DNA of 64,000 bases from Rhodohalobacter sp. SW132 (GCF_003390325.1 NZ_QUOK01000001.1:62001-126000); one strand, 5' to 3'. Shown: positions 19,039 through 28,290, counted from the first letter of the stretch. Translations and numbers: made by a program. Notes: generated from the sequence alone by a model not told the origin.

Positions 19039-20070
19039 TCAGGTAGGCATATCATTGTCACTGTCAATATCAGCAGTTTTCAATATATCTCTGATCCGGT
19101 CGATATGAACCTGTGACTTTTCGGCTCGTTCAAGTGCTGATTTAGAACCAACGCCCTTTTCCCCTCGCGCCATTTCAGTCAGAAGGTTCTTACGCTCTTC
19201 AAACATCCGCAGCGCAGTCCACATTGTTTCTTCAATTTGGTGAGTTTGCTCCGCCAAAAGAAACGCTGCCGTATATGCGTGCCCTGTATGGCAGCGGTAT
19301 CGTAAGTCGCTATCCTTTCCAACTTTCCATAAAACACCACCGCAGCCCGGACAGTTAAATGGAACCTGTTCGCCCAGTTTATTTACAGAAGACAAATCAC
19401 TTAACACCCGTTCGGCTATTTCAGCTTCTATTAAAATATCTTCCGGAACAGTTTTTCGCTTTTTTATTTTCTGTGGGATAATTTTGTATAGTTGGGGCCC
19501 CATCTCAGAAATAGGCAGGCAATAGTCTACCTCTACATTATTCAGGGCATTTCTTGGCATGTCAGGATATTCGGCTTCGTCGGGATCCTGAACAATACAG
19601 ATTCCGCCACATTTTTTAATAGCTTTCATTCCCGATGTACCATCATCAAGATAGCCGGTCAGCAGTATTCCGATAACTCCAGTCCCAAACGCTACTGCAG
19701 CTGACCGAAATAACGGATCAATAGCAGGTCGCGATCTGTTCTCGTGGGCTCCTTTTGTCACCAGCATTTTCAGGTTTTCTCCTATCAACAAATGATGATC
19801 GGATGGCGCCATAAATGCATGTCCGGGTTTCAGATTAGTCCCGTTTTCTGCATGCTGACATTTTACGCTATTTAGTTTATTGAGCTCATCTAAAATTACA
19901 TTTCCTGTAGCATCAGGAGAAATATGCCGGACAATCAATATCGGGAGAGGAAAGTCTTTAGGCAGCTGGCTGATAAGTTCTTTTAATGCCTTCAATCCTC
20001 CTGCAGATGTACCAATTACAACGATCCGGGAAACAGGGTCAGGCTTTTTCGTTTTGCTCTCTTTTGTCAT
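19039..20070 (-). CDS. CheB-type methylesterase without receiver, with C-terminal zinc-ribbon-like segment
   Basis: 343 residues. Residues 15-195 are the CheB methylesterase domain with catalytic Ser22 (VVIGTSAGG), His49 (IVRHISPD) and Asp143 (TGYLDDGTSG). There is no N-terminal receiver. Residues about 236-265 hold CPGCGG and YRCHTGH, a probable Zn-binding finger, then a helical tail. CheB removes methyl groups from chemoreceptor glutamates, but no receptor lies nearby, so the target is unknown. Divergent from the receiver gene at 20406, sharing a 335-bp intergenic region with a 9-bp inverted repeat. Confidence 0.9.
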   Translation of the reverse strand: MTKESKTKKPDPVSRIVVIGTSAGGLKALKELISQLPKDFPLPILIVRHISPDATGNVILDELNKLNSVKCQHAENGTNLKPGHAFMAPSDHHLLIGENLKMLVTKGAHENRSRPAIDPLFRSAAVAFGTGVIGILLTGYLDDGTSGMKAIKKCGGICIVQDPDEAEYPDMPRNALNNVEVDYCLPISEMGPQLYKIIPQKIKKRKTVPEDILIEAEIAERVLSDLSSVNKLGEQVPFNCPGCGGVLWKVGKDSDLRYRCHTGHAYTAAFLLAEQTHQIEETMWTALRMFEERKNLLTEMARGEKGVGSKSALERAEKSQVHIDRIRDILKTADIDSDNDMPT

Positions 20071-20182
20071 TATTTAAATCTATTAAAGTTAAATGCTGAT
20101 AACTCAGGTGAATTGTAATTTATTCTCTTTTATACCACAACTATTTATGCTCAGCTTTTTTAAAGTACACTGTCCATTTCAA

Positions 20183-20216
20183 GTAACTAAAATTGTCAAA
20201 TTAGTCATTTAGTTAC
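20183..20216. promoter_or_regulatory. Inverted repeat between divergent CheB and receiver genes
   Basis: GTAACTAAA (20183-20191) and TTTAGTTAC (20208-20216), perfect 9-bp arms, 16-base spacer. Position between two divergent signalling genes suggests an operator, but no regulator is identified. It is AT-rich, so chance cannot be excluded. The rest of 20071-20405 shows no gene. Confidence 0.4.
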
Positions 20217-20405
20217 GATTAAAGGACTATTTAGAACCAATCTGTAATTAATGCAACTTTTACGTGGGAATTTGTAACCACGAAAGTCACATTATCTGCA
20301 TCTTATTAGGTGAGAATTACACTCACGAAAAATCAATGACCGTTTAAGCTACGTTTTGAATGATAATAAGATTGAATACACTCGCAATTTTAAGTACGTT
20401 AAATC

Positions 20406-20879
20406 ATGGAAAATGCAAATAGATTTGAACCAATCCGCCGTAAGCTAAACATAATCCTGGCTGAAGATGATTATGATGATCGACTCCTGTTTGAGGAGGT
20501 TATAGACGAACTCCCGGTATCTGTTGATCTCATTACGTTCAATAACGGTGATGAACTTATGGAATGGCTCACTGATAATAAAAACAATCTGCCTGATGCC
20601 CTGTTTCTGGACCTGAATATGCCCCGAAAAAACGGGTTTGCAGCTTTGGGAGAGATAAAGAGGGACACCAAATTACAGGATTTGCCGGTGATTATTTTTT
20701 CCACTACTACAAATAGTGAAATGATAAAGCAGGTGTTCAAAGATGCGGCACACTTCTACATCCGTAAGCCGGCTAATTATCTGGAACTTAAAAAACTGAT
20801 ATATAAATCACTTAAATTAGTTGCAGATAAGGAGTTGGATCTTCCCGGCAAAGAAAGCTTTATGTTAACTACTGATTGA
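20406..20879 (+). CDS. Single-domain response regulator (Rcp1-like)
   Basis: 157 residues, one receiver domain. Acidic pocket DDYDD around residues 21-25, phospho-acceptor Asp69 in ALFLDLNMP, conserved Thr/Ser in IIFSTTT and Lys in YIRKPANY. The LNMPRKNG and KP-x-NY pattern is typical of Rcp receivers that pair with phytochrome-like or hybrid histidine kinases. No output domain. A family A repeat follows at once, and the likely partner kinase starts 186 bases downstream on the same strand. Confidence 0.93.
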   Translation: MENANRFEPIRRKLNIILAEDDYDDRLLFEEVIDELPVSVDLITFNNGDELMEWLTDNKNNLPDALFLDLNMPRKNGFAALGEIKRDTKLQDLPVIIFSTTTNSEMIKQVFKDAAHFYIRKPANYLELKKLIYKSLKLVADKELDLPGKESFMLTTD

Positions 20880-20886
20880 AATACCT

Positions 20887-21038
20887 CAAGGCTGTCCAAA
20901 AAGGGCGTTGAAATAGGTGAATATTAATATTACAGTCATGCCAGACTCCGATCCGGCATCTCCTGTCTATATCAACAATAGGTGATCAAGTCCCGAACGC
21001 TTTCGGGATGCGAGATAACGCTTTTATGGACAGCCTTG
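20887..21038. repeat. Palindromic MITE-like repeat, family A copy 3 (short form)
   Basis: A 152-bp element with perfect 11-bp ends CAAGGCTGTCC / GGACAGCCTTG. The core (GTCATGCCAGACTCCGATCC, then CCCGAACGCTTTCGGGATGC) matches copy 2. It lacks the outer CCTGAGTTCGATT ends. It ends 27 bases before the start of the hybrid kinase gene. Confidence 0.9.
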
Positions 21039-21065
21039 GAATTAAACCACGTACGATTAATAAAA

Positions 21066-24000
21066 ATGGCTAAAAAGTCAGATACCCAGTCAACTGACGA
21101 AGAAAAGAGTATAAAATCTGAAGATTTATTCCCTGTTGTTGCTATTGGAGCATCAGCCGGGGGGTTAAATGCATTCAAAAAATTACTCAGAGCCACGTCG
21201 AAAGAGCCCGGCATGGCTTTTTTATTTGTACAGCATTTAGATCCGGATCACGAAAGCCTGCTGCCCGACATACTTCGAAAAGAGACAGAAATGCCTGTAG
21301 TGGAGATGTCAGAGGAGTGTACAATTGAGCCCAACCACGTCTATGTGATGCCCAGTGATAAGTTGATGAGTGTATCAGATGGCAAACTGCAACTCACAGA
21401 TCGGCCCGAAAAGAAAAAATCAGAACGTGTTCTTCCCATCGACCTGTTATTTTCAGCACTTGCTAACGTTTATGAATCACACGCCATTGGGGTGGTGCTG
21501 TCAGGTACGGCATCGGATGGCACGAAAGGGTTAAAAACCATAAAAGATGGCGGGGGCATTACCTTTGCGCAAAATGTAGAGACGGCAGAATACAACGGAA
21601 TGCCCGGCAGCGCTATTCAGGCCGGAGTCGTTGATTTTGTACTCCCGCCGGAAGAGATCCCGAAAAAATTACTCGAGATTAAGCACTTTATTAAAACCGG
21701 CGATGCTTTAGAGACCCCCGAAGAAAGGGATGATGAGGGTGACTTCATGCAAATTATCACCCTGTTACGAGTTCGAAAGGGCACGGACTTTACCTATTAC
21801 AAACAGACCACAATCCGCAGGCGAATTCTTCGGAGGATGGCGATTAACAAAATCAAAAAGGTTTCCGCCTATCTCGAATATTTAAGAAAACACAAAGAGG
21901 AACAGGATACATTGTACAGTGATTTTCTGATTCCGGTTACCTCATTTTTCCGTGACCCGGAAATATTTGAAAATCTATCCGACAAATTTTTGCCGGATCT
22001 AATAGACAGAATTCCCGACGATAAAACCGTCCGGGTATGGGTAGCGGGTTGCAGCACGGGGGAGGAAGCCTACTCTCTGGCCATCTTGTTTAGGGAACTG
22101 TTGGAGACGCGTTCTGTGGGAACCCCTGGAAAAAAAGTGCAGATCTTTGCATCTGATTTAAGCGAATCCGCAATCGATAAGGCTCGCCTGGGCACCTATT
22201 CGGCTACGGAAATGGCAGGGGTTTCTGAAAAACGAATCAAAAAGTACTTTACCAATTCAAATGGAAATTTCCAGGTAAACCGGCAGGTTCGGGACATGTG
22301 TGTTTTTGCCGTTCATAATTTTTTGAAAGATCCGCCATTTGGCAAAATTGACCTGATAAGCTGCCGTAATGTGCTGATCTATTTTGAGCCATATTTACAG
22401 AAAAAAGCACTCACCACGTTTCATTATGTGCTAAACCCAAACGGGATATTATTGCTCGGCAAATCAGAAACAACCAGTGGCGTACCCGACCTGTTTTCTG
22501 AAGTTGCCAAAAGTGACAAAATATATTCACGTAAAGAGGCTTCCAGTAAGTTCGTTCAGGTGGTGAACCGGAGATCGGAGCTTGATTATAATCGGAGGCA
22601 AAAAAGCGAAGTTGCGGAAAAGAAGAGTCCCGACTTCCAAAAAACGGCTGATGAGTATATGCTCAAAAATTACACCCCTGCCGGTGTAGTGGTAAACGAA
22701 GCGATGGATATTGTACAGTATCGGGGCAAAACGGGCCCGTATTTAGAGCAATCGTCCGGGAAACCGAGCCATAATCTAATGACACTGGCCGTTCCGGGCC
22801 TGGCTTTTGAACTTCGAAATGTTCTGCATAAAGCAAAACAGGGGCATGAAGAAGTAAAAAAAGAGAACATCCCGGTTAAGCTGAATGATGAGCTTCACTC
22901 TATCTCCATCGAGGCTATTCCGCTTCCCAATACCATAGAACCACATTTTTTAATACTGTTTCACGATACCTCTTCAGAAAAAAACAGACAGGGTTCTGAA
23001 ACGGAAGGCGCAGAAACAGACGAAGTGCCGGATACCGATAAAAATCTTCGCATTCAGCAATTAGAGCAGGAGCTGGTTGATACAAGGGAGGATATGCGTA
23101 ACATCACGGAGGATCAGGAAGTTGCCATCGAAGAGCTCCAGAGCGCCAACGAAGAGCTGATGAGCAGCAGTGAAGAGCTCCAGAGTTTAAATGAAGAGTT
23201 AGAAACAAGTAAGGAGGAACTTCAAAGCACAAATGAAGAGCTGATTGTCCTGAACCAGGAGATGAGCAGCTTAAATGAACAGATTGAGGCTGAAAGAAAT
23301 TACTCCGAATCTATTGTCGCAAACATTCGCGAACCGCTGCTGGTGCTGGATAAAAATCTGCGGATAAGAACGGTTAATAACGCCTTTTACAAACAATTTA
23401 AGCTTAAAGAAGAGGAAACCGTTGGGTCACTGATTTATGATCTCGGGGATAAGATGTGGGATTTCCCTGAGATCAAAAAATTGCTCGAAGATATTATTCC
23501 CGAAAACCCTGTTGTTGTTGATTATGAAGTTATTCACAACTTCCCGGGTATTGGGGAACTTCACATGTTGCTGAACGCCCGTGAAGTTGCCAAAGATGAT
23601 GAATCTGAAAACCTGATCCTCCTGTCAGTAGAAGACATTACTGAACAGGTAAAAGAGAAAGAAAAACGCCGCAAAATTCAGGAGCAACATACCAAAGAAC
23701 TGGAAGAGAAAATAGAAGAACGGACGGTTGAGTTAAAAAATGCTATTGAAGAACTCCGGGAAATGAACAAGGAATTGGTGGAAACAAACAAAGAGCTGGA
23801 AGCTTTTACCTATATATCAAGCCACGATTTGCAGGAGCCGCTCCGAAAAATTCAAACCTTTGCAGGCCTGGTACTCGAAAAAGAGAATCAAAACCTGTCC
23901 GATAAGGGGAAAACCTATTTCAATGTAATGCAGGGGGCTGCAAAACGGATGCAGAAGCTTATTGATGATCTGCTTGCGTTCTCACGGCTCAACACGTCAG

Positions 24001-24515
24001 AGAGAACGTTTGAAACCGTGGATCTGGGCACTATTATTGAAGAGGTTTTAACAAACTTCAACGACGTTATTAAAGAGAAACAAGCCACTATTGAGCTGCA
24101 AGAAATGTGTGAGGTAGATGTCATTGTCTTTCAGTTCCGGCAACTGATGCACAATCTTATCAGCAATGCGCTCAAATTTTCAAAACCGGGAGAAAAACCG
24201 CACATAAAGATCAAAAGCACTGTTGTAGATGGCAGTGAACTGAAGGCAAAAGACCTGTCTCCGGATCAAAAATACTGCCACATTTCAGTTACTGATAACG
24301 GTATCGGATTTGAGGAAAAATTCAATGAAAAAATATTCGAGGTATTTCAGAAACTTCATTCAAAAAATGAATATCCGGGTACGGGAATCGGGCTGGCAAC
24401 TGTGAAAAAAATTGTGACCCATCATAATGGGGAAATATTTGTTGATAGTGCGCCGAACAAAGGAACAACATTTGATATTTATATTCCGGTTTCGGGTACT
24501 TCAGTGGCTGAATAG
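21066..24515 (+). CDS. Hybrid CheB-CheR-coiled coil-PAS-histidine kinase
   Basis: 1149 residues. Order: CheB methylesterase (about 22-195; Ser30 in GASAGG, His57 in VQHLDPDH, Asp in GTASDGTKG); CheR methyltransferase (about 215-485; SAM loop VAGCSTGEEAYSLA at 326); a long heptad coiled coil (about 660-745, repeated EELQSxNEEL); PAS (about 745-880); second coiled coil; HisKA with His920 in ISSHDLQEPLRK; HATPase with LISNALKFSKPGE, VTDNGIGF and GTGIGLATVKK. It joins methylation chemistry to kinase signalling in one chain. Likely signals to the flanking Rcp receivers. ATG 21066 chosen because the upstream extension is repeat DNA. Confidence 0.93.
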   Translation: MAKKSDTQSTDEEKSIKSEDLFPVVAIGASAGGLNAFKKLLRATSKEPGMAFLFVQHLDPDHESLLPDILRKETEMPVVEMSEECTIEPNHVYVMPSDKLMSVSDGKLQLTDRPEKKKSERVLPIDLLFSALANVYESHAIGVVLSGTASDGTKGLKTIKDGGGITFAQNVETAEYNGMPGSAIQAGVVDFVLPPEEIPKKLLEIKHFIKTGDALETPEERDDEGDFMQIITLLRVRKGTDFTYYKQTTIRRRILRRMAINKIKKVSAYLEYLRKHKEEQDTLYSDFLIPVTSFFRDPEIFENLSDKFLPDLIDRIPDDKTVRVWVAGCSTGEEAYSLAILFRELLETRSVGTPGKKVQIFASDLSESAIDKARLGTYSATEMAGVSEKRIKKYFTNSNGNFQVNRQVRDMCVFAVHNFLKDPPFGKIDLISCRNVLIYFEPYLQKKALTTFHYVLNPNGILLLGKSETTSGVPDLFSEVAKSDKIYSRKEASSKFVQVVNRRSELDYNRRQKSEVAEKKSPDFQKTADEYMLKNYTPAGVVVNEAMDIVQYRGKTGPYLEQSSGKPSHNLMTLAVPGLAFELRNVLHKAKQGHEEVKKENIPVKLNDELHSISIEAIPLPNTIEPHFLILFHDTSSEKNRQGSETEGAETDEVPDTDKNLRIQQLEQELVDTREDMRNITEDQEVAIEELQSANEELMSSSEELQSLNEELETSKEELQSTNEELIVLNQEMSSLNEQIEAERNYSESIVANIREPLLVLDKNLRIRTVNNAFYKQFKLKEEETVGSLIYDLGDKMWDFPEIKKLLEDIIPENPVVVDYEVIHNFPGIGELHMLLNAREVAKDDESENLILLSVEDITEQVKEKEKRRKIQEQHTKELEEKIEERTVELKNAIEELREMNKELVETNKELEAFTYISSHDLQEPLRKIQTFAGLVLEKENQNLSDKGKTYFNVMQGAAKRMQKLIDDLLAFSRLNTSERTFETVDLGTIIEEVLTNFNDVIKEKQATIELQEMCEVDVIVFQFRQLMHNLISNALKFSKPGEKPHIKIKSTVVDGSELKAKDLSPDQKYCHISVTDNGIGFEEKFNEKIFEVFQKLHSKNEYPGTGIGLATVKKIVTHHNGEIFVDSAPNKGTTFDIYIPVSGTSVAE

Positions 24516-24584
24516 ATTTTGCTTTTATTGAGCCTCTTCTTTTTTAAATTCTTACTATAAATTGATCTGAGAGTTGACATTGAA

Positions 24585-24727
24585 GCTGTCCGATAAGAGT
24601 GTCATCCCGCATCCCGAAGCGTCAGGACGGGATCTCCTACCCCCAATACAGGCCGGAGATGCCGGATCGGGGTTCGGCATGACAGAGTTGGAGATGAGTT
24701 TCTTCTTTCACACCCTTTTTGGACTAC
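24585..24727. repeat. Palindromic MITE-like repeat, family A copy 4 (short form)
   Basis: Starts GCTGTCCGATAAGAGTGTCAT and ends ACACCCTTTTTGGAC, with core CATCCCGAAGCGTCAGGACGGG and GCCGGATCGGGGTTCGGC. Orientation is opposite to copy 3, so the two form an inverted pair around the hybrid kinase gene. It ends 32 bases before the next receiver gene. Confidence 0.88.
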
Positions 24728-24759
24728 CTCCCGGCAGAGACTCAAACATTAGCGAAATC

Positions 24760-25212
24760 ATGAAAAATCATAAAACTCCAATGCACGTTCTTCTAACCGA
24801 TGATGATGAGGACGACAGGCTTATTTTCAAAGAGATCCTGGGTGAGATGGACAGGAATATCAACCTCCGGATGGTGAATGATGGTAAACAGCTGATGGAT
24901 TACCTGACAACCGAAAATAATCCACTCCCCCATATTATCTTTCTGGATCTCAATATGCCGAATATGAGCGGTGTAGAATGCCTGAAGGAGATCAGAAGCC
25001 ATGAGAAGTACAATGATATCTCCATTGCAATCTACTCTACGTCAACATCTAAAAAGGATATCGATGATACATTTTATCACGGAGCCAATATCTACATCAC
25101 CAAACCGGCTGCTTATAGTGAACTAAAAAAAGTATTGAAAAAATCTCTTTCCGTTGTTCGTTTGAACCTGAACTCTGAATTCGACAGGTCAAATTTTGTA
25201 CTTAAAATTTAG
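24760..25212 (+). CDS. Single-domain response regulator (Rcp1-like)
   Basis: 150 residues, one receiver domain: acidic pocket DDDEDD at residues 14-19, phospho-acceptor Asp63 in IIFLDLNMPNMSG, Ser/Thr in IYSTSTS, Lys in YITKPAAY. Same subtype as the receiver at 20406. An in-frame extension back to 24574 runs through repeat A copy 4 and is rejected as the true N terminus. Position just after the hybrid kinase suggests it accepts phosphate from it. Confidence 0.92.
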   Translation: MKNHKTPMHVLLTDDDEDDRLIFKEILGEMDRNINLRMVNDGKQLMDYLTTENNPLPHIIFLDLNMPNMSGVECLKEIRSHEKYNDISIAIYSTSTSKKDIDDTFYHGANIYITKPAAYSELKKVLKKSLSVVRLNLNSEFDRSNFVLKI

Positions 25213-25317
25213 TTTTCGATACCCTATTCTTTATGCGCTTATTTAAAATCCTGTTCTTATTAAAGAATTACAGTGGGCTGTGTTAGTTCGCATTTCTGAG
25301 CGTTGGACAGAGTCTTT

Positions 25318-25495
25318 TATTGAATTGGTCTGAAAATATAGATCAAAGGATTATCAATCATATAGATAGCATCATTCAATTTTTTTGTGTAAGAAATGCG
25401 GGTTACGGTCAGACTTTCCCCAGGGACAGCCAGCCTTAAATAGGTGCCGATCCCAACACCTGGACATCCAAACCCGAAATGCCATGGGTGTTAAA
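25318..25495 (-). pseudogene. Relic of a carboxypeptidase-regulatory-like domain
   Basis: On the minus strand, one frame reads NTHGISGLDVQVLGS and then stops; the adjacent frame continues GIGTYLRLAVPGESLTVTRISY, then to a TAA at 25318-25320. Joined, they give the G-x-DVQVxG...GTY-x-L-x-VPGE-xLTV-x-x-I-x-Y pattern typical of the beta-sandwich at the N terminus of SusC-like receptors and related secreted proteins. The frameshift and lack of a start or remaining protein indicate a decayed fragment. It lies in the 501-bp gap before the Fic gene. Confidence 0.5.
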
Positions 25496-25626
25496 CAATT
25501 GTTTTTATTGGGTAAACTATTGTGTTTTAACAGGATCGGAGGTTAGTCATTCTAACCACGAGCGTTTTACAAAATAAGGAGGCTCACATAATCTCAATTG
25601 TGAGAATAGTACATACAGTTTTATTA

Positions 25627-25713
25627 TTCCAGCCCATTGGAATATATGGTTTCTTATTCTAATTAAACGGTATATATTAGAATAAGGAATAGTATAATCC
25701 AGCACGTTAGAAT
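25627..25713 (+). promoter_or_regulatory. Palindrome cluster upstream of the Fic gene (possible operator)
   Basis: Three related features precede the start codon: TTCCA/TGGAA at 25627-25642; a perfect 11-bp inverted repeat CTTATTCTAAT (25653-25663) / ATTAGAATAAG (25676-25686); and an imperfect repeat of the first site, AATCCAGCACGTTAGAAT, directly before the ATG. The Fic protein has a C-terminal winged-helix segment, so autorepression is a reasonable inference. Confidence 0.5.
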
Positions 25714-26799
25714 ATGGAGAATATAAAGTACCACAATCTGGCTCTGCTGCCTCCCGAAGAGGAGGTACAGCCTCCGCTGAAATTAATTACGGAAGCCTAT
25801 CATGCCATTGGAGAACTAAAGGGCAGAATGTATCGGGATGTGATTAATCCGAACCTGATTGTGGGCCCGTTGTTGAACAAGGAAGCAGTAGCCAGTTCAA
25901 AGATTGAAGGTACCCAAACCACTGTTGAGGAGATCTTGCGTTATGAAGCCGAAGGCCAAAAGGAAGATGATCCTGAGATTAAGGAGGTCTTAAATTATCG
26001 GCAGGCTATTTACGAATCAATTGATTACCTCAAGAAAAAACCATCGGGTGAAAACCTGATTAAGGCCCTGCACCACACCCTGCTTTCTTCGGGTCGGGGA
26101 AAAGAAAAAGATCCCGGCAATTTCAGAAGAACAGCCGTTCATTTAGGTAAACCCGGCAGGAATTTAGATGAGGCCGCATACATCCCCCCGAAACCGAATG
26201 ACATCACAGGACTGATGAAGAACTGGGTAGAATTTGTGCATAATTCTGAACTGGATTTGCTAGTAAAGGTGGCTATTTCTCATTATCAGTTTGAAGCGAT
26301 TCATCCTTTTATGGATGGTAATGGCCGGGTGGGAAGACTTATGATTCCTATTATTATGTATGAACATGAGATGATTCCCTACCCCTATTTTTACATTAGT
26401 GATTATTTTGAACAGCACCGGTCGGAGTATTATGATGCACTGCGGCTCGTTGACCGAGAACAAGATTGGGATGTCTGGGTAAATTTTTTCCTGATTGCAG
26501 TGAAAGAGACAGCCATACAGATGCAGGCAAAAGTGGTGAGCATGTACGATTTGTACGGACAGGTAAAAGAGGAAATTGTAGCCATGAACTCTCAATATGC
26601 CCAGCTGTTTCTTGACTTACTTTTCGAAAGACCTATTATTTCTGTTAAGGACATCCAAAAAAAACTTGAACAACCCAGTACACAAACCATCTATAATTTG
26701 ACAAAGAAATTTGAAACTGCCGGAATAATCAGAGAAATAACTGGAAAGAAAAGAAACCAGGTTTATGCCTTTGATGCCCTGTTGGATATCATCAAGTAA
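25714..26799 (+). CDS. Fic family protein with inhibitory helix and C-terminal winged helix
   Basis: 361 residues. Fic catalytic loop HPFMDGNGRVGR at 197-208 is intact. The N-terminal SSKIEG (61-66, Glu65) fits the inhibitory S/T-x-x-x-E-G/N motif of class II Fic proteins, so AMP transfer would be auto-inhibited in cis. Residues about 295-355 (ISVKDIQKKLEQPSTQTIYNLTKKFETAG) look like a winged helix-turn-helix. Fic enzymes AMPylate target hydroxyls, usually on proteins. There is no separate antitoxin gene. Upstream palindromes suggest self-regulation. Confidence 0.93.
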   Translation: MENIKYHNLALLPPEEEVQPPLKLITEAYHAIGELKGRMYRDVINPNLIVGPLLNKEAVASSKIEGTQTTVEEILRYEAEGQKEDDPEIKEVLNYRQAIYESIDYLKKKPSGENLIKALHHTLLSSGRGKEKDPGNFRRTAVHLGKPGRNLDEAAYIPPKPNDITGLMKNWVEFVHNSELDLLVKVAISHYQFEAIHPFMDGNGRVGRLMIPIIMYEHEMIPYPYFYISDYFEQHRSEYYDALRLVDREQDWDVWVNFFLIAVKETAIQMQAKVVSMYDLYGQVKEEIVAMNSQYAQLFLDLLFERPIISVKDIQKKLEQPSTQTIYNLTKKFETAGIIREITGKKRNQVYAFDALLDIIK

Positions 26800-27153
26800 C
26801 CTTTATTCCACCCTGTTTGACTATGGGATCTCTTAATCTAAAAAAAAAGAAAGTTTGAATATGGCAGACAGGATGTTGTCTGTGTAAAATCTAAATAATT
26901 GAGAGTCAATGAATAATAAAAAGTGGGTGCCAAGCAGATAATGCTTGAGCATTCTAATGCTAAGGTAAAATTATTTTTACTTTTTTTATCGATTTGCTTA
27001 AAAACCACTATCACCTGTTGACTTTCCTGGAGGTAAAAGATTAGAGAATATTTGGAAGCAAATATTTGAAGATGAAAAACCAAACGCCGAGAACCAAGAA
27101 ATCTTCATTAAATCAATATATAAAGCTTTCAAAGTGTGAGTTCATCAAAATAA

Positions 27154-28290
27154 ATGAAAAAAATTTCCAAAATAGTTATTCAATTCCTGATTGGTGCAGC
27201 TGCAGGTGGTGGTGGAATGGCACTCTATTTTTATTTGCGGGATCTGCTTCAAATTCAGTCGGTGAGCTGGCCTGAAGTAATTATTATTCTAATTGCGGCG
27301 ATTTTTATAGTGGTTTTAGTACATGAAATAGGGCATTTCATCGCCGGAAAAATGGTTGGTTTTTCATTTTATATGCTTACCGTTGGACCATTTAAAATTC
27401 AGAAAATTGGCGATAAAATTCGACCCGGCATTAACAAGCATCTGAATACTGGAGGTGGGCTAACCCTGATGGTGCCACGTCAATCATCCCCCGAAAATTC
27501 GAAAATGTACTGGTATATCGCAGGAGGCCCGGTGGCAAGTTTTACATTGGGAATCACCACAATGTTGATCCTTTTATGGTTCGCAGGTTCAACTGAATCA
27601 CCCGGTTTTGATGTTGCTTTATATGCACTCTATACTACTGGTTTTGTCAGTTTTGTGATAGGCTTTACTTCCATCATTCCAACAGGTAGTGAGGTATTTG
27701 AAAGTGACGGTAATCAAATTCTTGATCTTTATAGAGGCGGTGAAAAGGCGACCATCAAACAGCAAACGATGTCGCTTTCTGTTACAATCTGGAACGGCAC
27801 CCGCCCCCGTGATATTGATAAAAATCTACTGGATTCTGTTTTACTGAAAGCTGCATCAAAAACCAGCACTCAAGCACTTAATGCCCGATTAATTGCTGTC
27901 TATTATCATCTCGATAGTAAGAAAATTGATGAAGCTGAAGTTATTCTAAACTCACTGATTAAAGATCTTGAAAAGAACAGTAACACCCTGTTAGAAGGAA
28001 CCGTGTTTATTGAAAAGGCATTTATCAGCGCAGCCTATCGCAGGGATTCCAAAACAGCAAAAACGTTTTTTGAAAAAGGGAAAAAAGGTTTTGTAGAATA
28101 TCAAACAATTGCGAGAGCTGAATCTGCACTTTTGATTATTAATGGTGAAATAGAAAGAGGAATGGCACGTGCAAAGCAAGGGCTTAAAGTTGCGGATCAT
28201 TCAATGGACAAAGGAGGTATCATTTATGAAAAGGAGATTCTTAAACAACTTGCAAAGGGAGATCTTCCAGGTCAGGTTGTGGCTAACTAA
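27154..28290 (+). CDS. M50 family (site-2-protease-like) membrane metallopeptidase
   Basis: 378 residues. Helix 1 at about 9-27, then IIILIAAIFIVVLVHEIGHFIAGKMVGF with the zinc motif HEIGH at residues 57-61. A further membrane segment (YIAGGPVASFTLGITTMLILLWF) and an ESDGNQILDLYRG motif near 187-200 supply the third ligand, Asp. The C-terminal 180 residues are soluble, helical and TPR-like. S2P-type proteases cut membrane substrates within the bilayer; the substrate is unknown. The gap 26800-27153 before it shows nothing I can support. Confidence 0.88.
   Translation: MKKISKIVIQFLIGAAAGGGGMALYFYLRDLLQIQSVSWPEVIIILIAAIFIVVLVHEIGHFIAGKMVGFSFYMLTVGPFKIQKIGDKIRPGINKHLNTGGGLTLMVPRQSSPENSKMYWYIAGGPVASFTLGITTMLILLWFAGSTESPGFDVALYALYTTGFVSFVIGFTSIIPTGSEVFESDGNQILDLYRGGEKATIKQQTMSLSVTIWNGTRPRDIDKNLLDSVLLKAASKTSTQALNARLIAVYYHLDSKKIDEAEVILNSLIKDLEKNSNTLLEGTVFIEKAFISAAYRRDSKTAKTFFEKGKKGFVEYQTIARAESALLIINGEIERGMARAKQGLKVADHSMDKGGIIYEKEILKQLAKGDLPGQVVAN

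Noticed and set aside
20982-21065. N-terminal extension of the hybrid kinase
   Set aside because: The extension is translated repeat DNA (family A copy 3); the ATG at 21066 starts the real protein.
24574-24759. N-terminal extension of the second receiver
   Set aside because: Encoded by repeat A copy 4; the receiver fold begins just after the ATG at 24760.
25714-26799. Fic toxin with separate antitoxin
   Set aside because: The inhibitory motif is within the Fic protein, and no small antitoxin gene precedes it.
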